Shown in pieces: positions 5,416 through 9,761 of a DNA stretch of 9,761 nucleotides. Numbering within the stretch: the stretch's first letter is position 1; every line of letters starts with the position of its first letter. The stretch comes from Nanobdellota archaeon (GTDB lineage: Archaea > Nanobdellota > Nanobdellia > Pacearchaeales > GW2011-AR1): positions 1-9,761 of the forward strand of contig DAOWJK010000037.1 of NCBI GenBank assembly GCA_030640395.1, in the 5' to 3' direction. Made by a program: the position numbers and the translations under genes. The notes beneath the pieces were generated by a model. It did no database searches. It worked only from the letters and a program-made list of their open reading frames with translations, and was not told the DNA's origin.

Positions 5416-5658
5416 TTATCTTCTCGCCTTTCGCCACCGTTTCAAAACAATTGTATAACCAATATTTCGTGCAGTATAATTTTCCCCCAACTTTTCAAGA
5501 ATCTCTTTAGAAATCTTTTTCAGTTCTGTCCTGTCACGACAGCAACTTTTCAAAACTGAAACTTTCACATTTTCAAATTTTTTAAAATGGTCCTGCAAAG
5601 TTTTCAAAAAATTTTCAGTCAAACCTTGTTTTCCTAATTGTATGTTTGCTACTGGCAT
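5416..5658 (-). CDS. YhbY/CRM-domain RNA-binding protein
   Basis: An 80-aa single-domain member of the CRS1/YhbY (CRM) family, KH-like proteins associated with large-subunit precursors in bacteria (known for E. coli YhbY). The sequence ANIQLGKQGLTENFLKTL, then KVSVLKS, KEILEKLGENYTARNIGYTIVLKRW, follows the archaeal family from end to end. The usual GxxG loop is diverged here to CCRD. The start overlaps the upstream unknown gene by 10 nt, so translation is probably coupled. In many archaea this gene lies just upstream of eS19, as here. Last gene of the cysS-RuBisCO operon. Confidence 0.9.
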   Translation of the reverse strand: MPVANIQLGKQGLTENFLKTLQDHFKKFENVKVSVLKSCCRDRTELKKISKEILEKLGENYTARNIGYTIVLKRWRKARR

Positions 5659-6101
5659 TTTTGTTTTTTTCTAAATTTTTTTAATTGTTCTTTCCAGATT
5701 TTCTTTTCCCGAGGAGTTGCTTTTCTAATTAGATGAACATAATCAGAAGTTTTTAATCTTTCAACTTTTAATGGTTTAATTGATTCTTTAGAAATCCATT
5801 GCCAATTATCAATCTGTTCAAATGTTTTTGAAGATAATTTATAGAGGTAAAAGTATTTTTGTTTAGGCCAACCATTAAATATGGTTCCTATTACTTTTCC
5901 CTTTGGGAAGTTTAATCTAGAACCCCTTACCCCTTTTTGGTGCAAAATAGCCATGACAATAGACCTATCTTTAATATTTGTTGCATAAATTCCAATTTGT
6001 CTCTCTTCTTTATTTTTTATTGAAAATGCTTGCTTAGAAATTAATTTATTTTTTTTAATCAAATTTCCATGCCAAAGATATTTCGGTTTCACTTTCCCCA
6101 T
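5649..6101 (-). CDS. Uncharacterised 150-aa basic protein with an N-terminal LWHGN motif
   Basis: I do not firmly recognise it. Visible features are YLWHGNLIKKNKLISKQ near the N-terminus, GIYATNIKDRSIVMAIL (37-53), KYFYLYKLSSKTFEQIDNWQW in the middle, KPLKVERLKTSDYVHLIRKA and a Lys-rich end. The order 'YHG, then YAT..., then a beta-rich segment' recalls small proteins with an ADP-ribosyltransferase-like fold, in which the His of the HG motif binds NAD. That is resemblance from memory, not a demonstrated match. There is no signal peptide or membrane segment. It overlaps NFACT-R by 13 nt and YhbY by 10 nt, so it is translated with two RNA/ribosome-related genes. Confidence 0.8.
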   Translation of the reverse strand: MGKVKPKYLWHGNLIKKNKLISKQAFSIKNKEERQIGIYATNIKDRSIVMAILHQKGVRGSRLNFPKGKVIGTIFNGWPKQKYFYLYKLSSKTFEQIDNWQWISKESIKPLKVERLKTSDYVHLIRKATPREKKIWKEQLKKFRKKQKCQ

Positions 6102-6463
6102 TTTTTCAAAAACTCCTGAATTTCTTCTTTTTTTATTTTTATTTTTTTAATTTTCTTCACACCAAATGTTCCTGTTTTCATTCCAAAACTTTTGTGTATA
6201 TCTTTTCCCTTGAACCTGTGCACAATTATATCTGACTTATTTTTCTTCCAGTCTTTGCTATATGCCGCACAAAATATTGCAGCATCTTTGACATCACCTT
6301 TTCTCGTCCTGCCTTTAATATTCACAAATCCGCTTCCAACAGCGTCAGTGTGAAAAACTTCTTCATTTTTTCCAACTTGTGAAATAAGTTCCTCGTTGTT
6401 CGCAGCATTTCTGCCGCCAAAAATCATGGTTCCTCTGTCTGTGATTATTTCTCTGAATTTCAT
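6089..6463 (-). CDS. Stand-alone NFACT-R (DUF814) domain protein
   Basis: A 124-aa protein consisting only of the NFACT-R domain, which in full-length Rqc2/RqcH/NEMF proteins forms the C-terminal RNA/ribosome-associated part. KFREIITDRGTMIFGGRNAANNEEL matches the family opening (FREF..DG..I.VGRNA..NEEL) and VFHTDAVGSGFVNIKG corresponds to the WFHA...GSH segment, with His kept. A Lys-rich tail follows. The NFACT-N and coiled-coil middle domains are absent, so it cannot itself act as a full RQC factor. The ATG at 6463 overlaps the RuBisCO stop as ATGA and has a G-rich run directly before it. A GTG nine bases upstream is the alternative start. Confidence 0.85.
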   Translation of the reverse strand: MKFREIITDRGTMIFGGRNAANNEELISQVGKNEEVFHTDAVGSGFVNIKGRTRKGDVKDAAIFCAAYSKDWKKNKSDIIVHRFKGKDIHKSFGMKTGTFGVKKIKKIKIKKEEIQEFLKKWGK

Positions 6464-7725
6464 CTCCCCCACATCCTCAATGCTTCTTCCAACTCAACAT
6501 GCGTCTTTGCATATTCTTTTAAAGAAATTTTTTTCATAACAGCATCAACTGCCTGACGCATTGCAATAGCCCCTGCTTCTGTCCCAAATTTATGCCCATG
6601 TATTCCGCCGCCTGCCTGAATCACTAAATCCTTCCCAAGATTTTTAATCAAGAATGGAACATGCCCAGGATGCAACCCTCCAGATGAAACACCTAAAACA
6701 GGTTTAATGTTTTCCCATTTTTGTTCTAATCTTTTTTTAGTTGCTTTAACATCTTTCATACTCATCTCTTCAGACAACTCCTCTATCTCTTTTATTTTCC
6801 CTTCTAATTTCCCAATTCCTGTTCCAATATGAATCTGGTCAACCCCAATCAGCCTCGCAAAATCTGCAATAACCATCATTGAAATTCCGTGCTCAGGATT
6901 CCTGTCAAAAGCAGCATGCATTGCCCGATGCGCATGAATCGCCATCTTGAAATTCGCCTCCCGCAAAGTCTGCAAAGCTGCCCAGCCAGAAGTCAAAATA
7001 TCAATCATCACATACTTGCCCCCCTGCTTTTCAACCAACTGCGCCCGTTTAATCATCTCTTTTGTTTCTGCAGTAACATTAACAAGATACGCTTTCTTCT
7101 CCCCGGTTTCTTTCTCTGCCTTGTCAGCCATCTCCAAAGTCTTGCTCAGCCTTTTTTCAAAACTATTAAACTTCTGAGACGCCAGATTCTCGTCGTCCTT
7201 CACAATATCGCAGCCCCCTTTCCACGACTCATAAGCACTCTGCGCATGCTCCGCTTCATTCAACCCCAGCTTCGGTTTTATAATTGTCCCAACCAACGGC
7301 CTTGACTTAACCCTCAGCATTTTTCTCACACCTTCAATCCCATATTTTGGTCCAGCAAAACTTTTCAAAATTGACTTTGGAAAACTCACATCTTCCAGCC
7401 GAATTGACCTGACTGCTTTCATGCCCATGATATTCCCTGCTATCGACGACAAAATATTCGGAACATTATCTTTCTCAAACAAGTCCTGAGGATAAGCAAT
7501 CTTCACCCAATTACCTCTAATCGAAAAAACCTTTGCCTTTAACTTTTCAACATAGTCTGTTTTTCCTTTTGCAACTTTTGTCCATGTCCCAACACTTGAC
7601 TCAAGTGCAACTGTATTCGCTGCTTTTTCCAAAGAAATTTTATTTGGCATAATTTTAAACAAACAAATCAAATCATTCTTCGGTTTATATTTCAGGTTTA
7701 TGAATTCAAATTTTTGAGTTTTCAT
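6460..7725 (-). CDS. rbcL: Archaeal form III RuBisCO large subunit
   Basis: In archaea this enzyme carboxylates ribulose-1,5-bisphosphate derived from AMP nucleosides to give 3-phosphoglycerate. At 421 aa it has the N-terminal domain (LESSVGTWTKV, Glu42/Thr47/Trp48) and a complete barrel active site: TIIKPKLGL (Lys150, Lys152), the carbamylation motif GGCDIVKDDEN (Lys176, Asp178, Glu179), HAHRAMH (264-270), loop 6 HIGTGIGKLEG (His299, Lys306), SSGGLHPGH (347-355) and QAGGGIHGH (370-378). All catalytic residues known from plant RuBisCO have counterparts, so it should be active rather than RuBisCO-like. Clear form III similarity, but the subgroup cannot be fixed by eye. AMP phosphorylase and R15P isomerase, its usual partners, are not in the window. 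It overlaps NFACT-R by 4 nt and a 58-aa ORF by 20 nt. Confidence 0.96.
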   Translation of the reverse strand: MKTQKFEFINLKYKPKNDLICLFKIMPNKISLEKAANTVALESSVGTWTKVAKGKTDYVEKLKAKVFSIRGNWVKIAYPQDLFEKDNVPNILSSIAGNIMGMKAVRSIRLEDVSFPKSILKSFAGPKYGIEGVRKMLRVKSRPLVGTIIKPKLGLNEAEHAQSAYESWKGGCDIVKDDENLASQKFNSFEKRLSKTLEMADKAEKETGEKKAYLVNVTAETKEMIKRAQLVEKQGGKYVMIDILTSGWAALQTLREANFKMAIHAHRAMHAAFDRNPEHGISMMVIADFARLIGVDQIHIGTGIGKLEGKIKEIEELSEEMSMKDVKATKKRLEQKWENIKPVLGVSSGGLHPGHVPFLIKNLGKDLVIQAGGGIHGHKFGTEAGAIAMRQAVDAVMKKISLKEYAKTHVELEEALRMWGR

Positions 7726-7882
7726 TTTTTAATCTTTGTTCAACATTATAATAACACTCTCCATCTTTTCTATAAAGATTTTGATATATTCTTGGAAGTT
7801 CTTTTTTACTATCCATAAATTCTGCATCATCCTGTTTAATTAATTGTTCCATTTCATTTATTGTGAATTTAAGTTCAAACAT
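7706..7882 (-). CDS. Small hypothetical ORF (58 aa) between the SGNH hydrolase and RuBisCO
   Basis: An unbroken ATG-to-TGA frame with an acidic N-terminal half (FELKFTINEMEQLIKQDDAE) and a Tyr/Asn-rich basic end (IYQNLYRKDGECYYNVEQRL). The ATG follows the SGNH hydrolase stop after one base (TAA-A-ATG) and its TGA lies 20 nt inside rbcL, the same packing as the other genes of this operon. It exactly fills a gap that would otherwise be the only long one in the cluster. No family recognised, and no membrane segment or signal peptide. Confidence 0.6.
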   Translation of the reverse strand: MFELKFTINEMEQLIKQDDAEFMDSKKELPRIYQNLYRKDGECYYNVEQRLKNENSKI

Positions 7883-7883
7883 T

Positions 7884-8498
7884 TTACAATTTCTTAATTA
7901 TCTTCTCAACAACAGGCAAGACTTTCTTAAATATCTTTTCATGCCCCTTTGCATTTGGATGAAGCCCGTCAAACAGATCTTCTTTGATATCTAAAACATT
8001 TTGCATTGGGATAAAAGTTATGCTGTGTTTTTTGCAGAACTCTTCTAAGGCACCATCGTATTTCTTAATTTCCTGGTTTGAATAACACTCTTTGCCTGTT
8101 TTTCCGTTCCAAGGCATTAATTTTGATTCTTCAACATTCGTTAAACCGACAAATAAGATTTTGTCTGTATATTTTTTAGTTACAGAAAATAATTTATCTA
8201 AGTTCCCTTTGAAATCTTCCTTAGCGACTAAATGTTTCTTTTTATTATTTATATAAAATAAAGAATCATTAATTCCTATAGCAAAAATTACAACTTTTGG
8301 CCCAATAGCCTCTAATTCAATATCAATTCTTTTTGAGAGCCATTCAGAAGTATCTCCTGAAACTCCTCGATTATAAACTAAATATTTAATTCCTTCTTTC
8401 TTTTCAATTTCCTTCCTTAAGCGATTAATCCACCCTAACTTTTCATGATCCCAGGCCCCCCATGTAATGCTCCCTCCAAAAATACTTATTGAGGTCAT
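7884..8498 (-). CDS. SGNH/GDSL-family hydrolase
   Basis: A 204-aa esterase/acylhydrolase-type protein. The four SGNH blocks are present: FGGSITWG with nucleophile Ser10, NRGVSGDTSEW with oxyanion Gly48, FAIGINDS with Asn77, and FDGLHPNAKGH with Asp177 and His180. The layout suits the small single-domain GDSL_2 lipase/esterase group. There is no signal peptide, so it is cytoplasmic; the substrate cannot be told (esters, thioesters or acetylated sugars are typical of the family). The start overlaps the cysS stop as ATGA, and GTGGGGAG lies 4 nt before the ATG as a likely ribosome-binding site. Confidence 0.92.
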   Translation of the reverse strand: MTSISIFGGSITWGAWDHEKLGWINRLRKEIEKKEGIKYLVYNRGVSGDTSEWLSKRIDIELEAIGPKVVIFAIGINDSLFYINNKKKHLVAKEDFKGNLDKLFSVTKKYTDKILFVGLTNVEESKLMPWNGKTGKECYSNQEIKKYDGALEEFCKKHSITFIPMQNVLDIKEDLFDGLHPNAKGHEKIFKKVLPVVEKIIKKL

Positions 8499-9761
8499 AA
8501 TAATCTCCCCACTTTACTTCCTCCCCCAACATCCTCAACACTAAAACCTTTTTTCTTAATCTCATCTCTCAATTCATCTGCTTTTTTAAAATCTCGTTTC
8601 TTCCGGGCATCTTCTCTTTCTCTAACAAGTTTTTTTATTTCTTCAGGAATTTTAATTTTTTCCTTCTTCAACAAATCCAATCCAAAAACTTCATCTATTT
8701 TTTTTATTGTCTGAATCTTTCCAACAGATTTTTCATCACGAACCAATTTCCATAAAACCTGCAAAGCCCGGGGAGTATTCAAATCATCATCCATGGCATT
8801 TTCAAATTCTTTAAGATATTCCCTGTTTATTTTTTTATCGTCTTTTAATTCTGAGATTATATTTTTCAATCTTTCAAGAGTTTTTTTAGACGCCTTTAAA
8901 TTTTTCCAGCTAAAATTAAATTTTTGCCTGTAAGTTTTTGTCAGATAAAAATATCTCAAATCAAGAGGAGAAAATCCCTTGTCAGTTATGTCTTTTAATT
9001 TGTAAAAATTTTTCAAGGACTTTGACATCTTTCTCCCGTCGACTAAAACCCATTCATTATGAAGCCAGTATTTTACAAACGTTTTTTCATTCGCAGCCTC
9101 ACTTTGCGCAATCTCATTTTCATGGTGAGGAAAAACCAAATCTACTCCCCCGGCATGAATATCAAAAGTTTCCCCCAGATATTTACATGACATTGCTGAA
9201 CATTCAATATGCCAGCCAGGCCGTCCTTTTCCCAGTTCTGTTTCCCAAAAAACATCCCCGTCAGATTTGTCCCAGAATTTCCACAAGGCAAAATCATGCG
9301 CATCTTCTTTGTCATACTCATCATGAGCAACTCTTTTACCAGCCCCGATTTTCAGTTCTTTTAATTTTATCCTCGAAAGTTTTCCGTAATCTTTAAATTT
9401 TTTAATGGAAAAATAAATTCCGTCTTCAGCTTTGTAAGCAATTCTTTTTTCCAACAAATTTTTAACAAGCACGACCATTTCTTTAATATGTTCTGTTGCC
9501 TTTGGCATTACTTCCGGCATTTCAATATTCATTGCCTTAATGTCATCTAAAAAAAATTTTTCATATTTCAATGTCAATTTTTTCAAAGAAATTTTTTCTT
9601 CCATGCTTTTTTTAATTGTCTTGTCGTCAACATCTGTAATATTCATGACATGCTTTACTTTGTAGCCTTTGTATTTTAAATAACGTTTTAGAATATCAGT
9701 AAAAATGTAACTTCTAAGGTTTCCAATGTGAGCATAGTTATATACAGTTGGTCCACAACTA
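8495..9761 (-). CDS. cysS: Cysteinyl-tRNA synthetase, N-terminus cut by window edge
   Basis: Class I synthetase charging tRNA-Cys. The frame stays open to the right edge; 421 residues are visible and about 20-30 are missing. The first visible residues are SCGPTVYNYAHIGNLR, with the zinc-binding Cys and the HIGH-type motif HIGN. Then come MNITDVDDKT, WHIECSAMS (second zinc Cys), FPHHENEIAQSEA (zinc His), WVLVDGRKMSKSLKNF (KMSKS) and the alpha-helical anticodon-side region ending GFSVEDVGGGSKVGRLL. Zinc ligands and both ATP motifs are intact. An internal ATG at 9646 is not a credible start because it would remove HIGN. Overlaps the SGNH gene by 4 nt; first visible gene of the operon. Confidence 0.96.
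   Translation of the reverse strand, partial: SCGPTVYNYAHIGNLRSYIFTDILKRYLKYKGYKVKHVMNITDVDDKTIKKSMEEKISLKKLTLKYEKFFLDDIKAMNIEMPEVMPKATEHIKEMVVLVKNLLEKRIAYKAEDGIYFSIKKFKDYGKLSRIKLKELKIGAGKRVAHDEYDKEDAHDFALWKFWDKSDGDVFWETELGKGRPGWHIECSAMSCKYLGETFDIHAGGVDLVFPHHENEIAQSEAANEKTFVKYWLHNEWVLVDGRKMSKSLKNFYKLKDITDKGFSPLDLRYFYLTKTYRQKFNFSWKNLKASKKTLERLKNIISELKDDKKINREYLKEFENAMDDDLNTPRALQVLWKLVRDEKSVGKIQTIKKIDEVFGLDLLKKEKIKIPEEIKKLVREREDARKKRDFKKADELRDEIKKKGFSVEDVGGGSKVGRLL

Noticed and set aside
5529..5545. CTGTC palindrome inside the YhbY gene as another repeat copy
   Set aside because: It is only a 5-bp stem, has no shared core, and the protein shows no insertion there.
6889..7305. Plus-strand open frames opposite rbcL and cysS
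   Set aside because: They are Pro/Ser/Phe-rich shadows of well-identified minus-strand genes with no family resemblance.

Overview
The window looks like a piece of an AT-rich archaeal genome, most likely a DPANN-type lineage (Pacearchaeota/Woesearchaeota-like; the lineage is inference). Archaeal markers seen directly are eS19, eL39 and eL31, a Cbf5-type pseudouridine synthase, an archaeal form III RuBisCO, and TATA boxes placed for leaderless transcription. Genes are packed with overlaps of 4-20 nt or gaps of 1-7 nt.

Layout. (1) 1-893, minus: cbf5, cut by the left edge. (2) 917-926: a perfectly palindromic TATA box serving both cbf5 and the divergent glmS (947-2722, plus). (3) 2723-5285, minus: a ribosomal operon, eS19 - structured 117-nt gap - eL39 - eL31 - truncated amino-acid-kinase-like protein - AlkD-type DNA glycosylase. 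It converges on glmS with the two stop codons touching. (4) 5416-9761, minus: a very tight operon, cysS (cut by the right edge) - SGNH hydrolase - 58-aa small ORF - form III RuBisCO - stand-alone NFACT-R protein - unknown protein - YhbY/CRM RNA-binding protein. Every junction overlaps or has a 1-nt gap.

Functionally most genes serve translation or RNA: tRNA charging (CysS), rRNA/tRNA pseudouridylation (Cbf5), ribosomal proteins, YhbY and NFACT-R. Added to these are amino-sugar synthesis (GlmS), AMP/ribose-bisphosphate salvage (RuBisCO III) and repair (AlkD).

The most striking signal is a family of small GC-rich, double-hairpin repeats lying inside protein-coding genes. Copies A (1-55) and B (834-893) are clearly homologous, and three differing positions in their stems are compensated by their partners. 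A third, diverged copy C lies in the charged tail of eL31. A and C are translated in frame, and B would be if cbf5 starts at 893. Together the three copies use all three reading phases. A different double-hairpin segment (D) is a 16-residue in-frame insertion in Cbf5. This recalls the Rickettsia palindromic elements. No CRISPR array, tRNA, rRNA or insertion sequence was seen.
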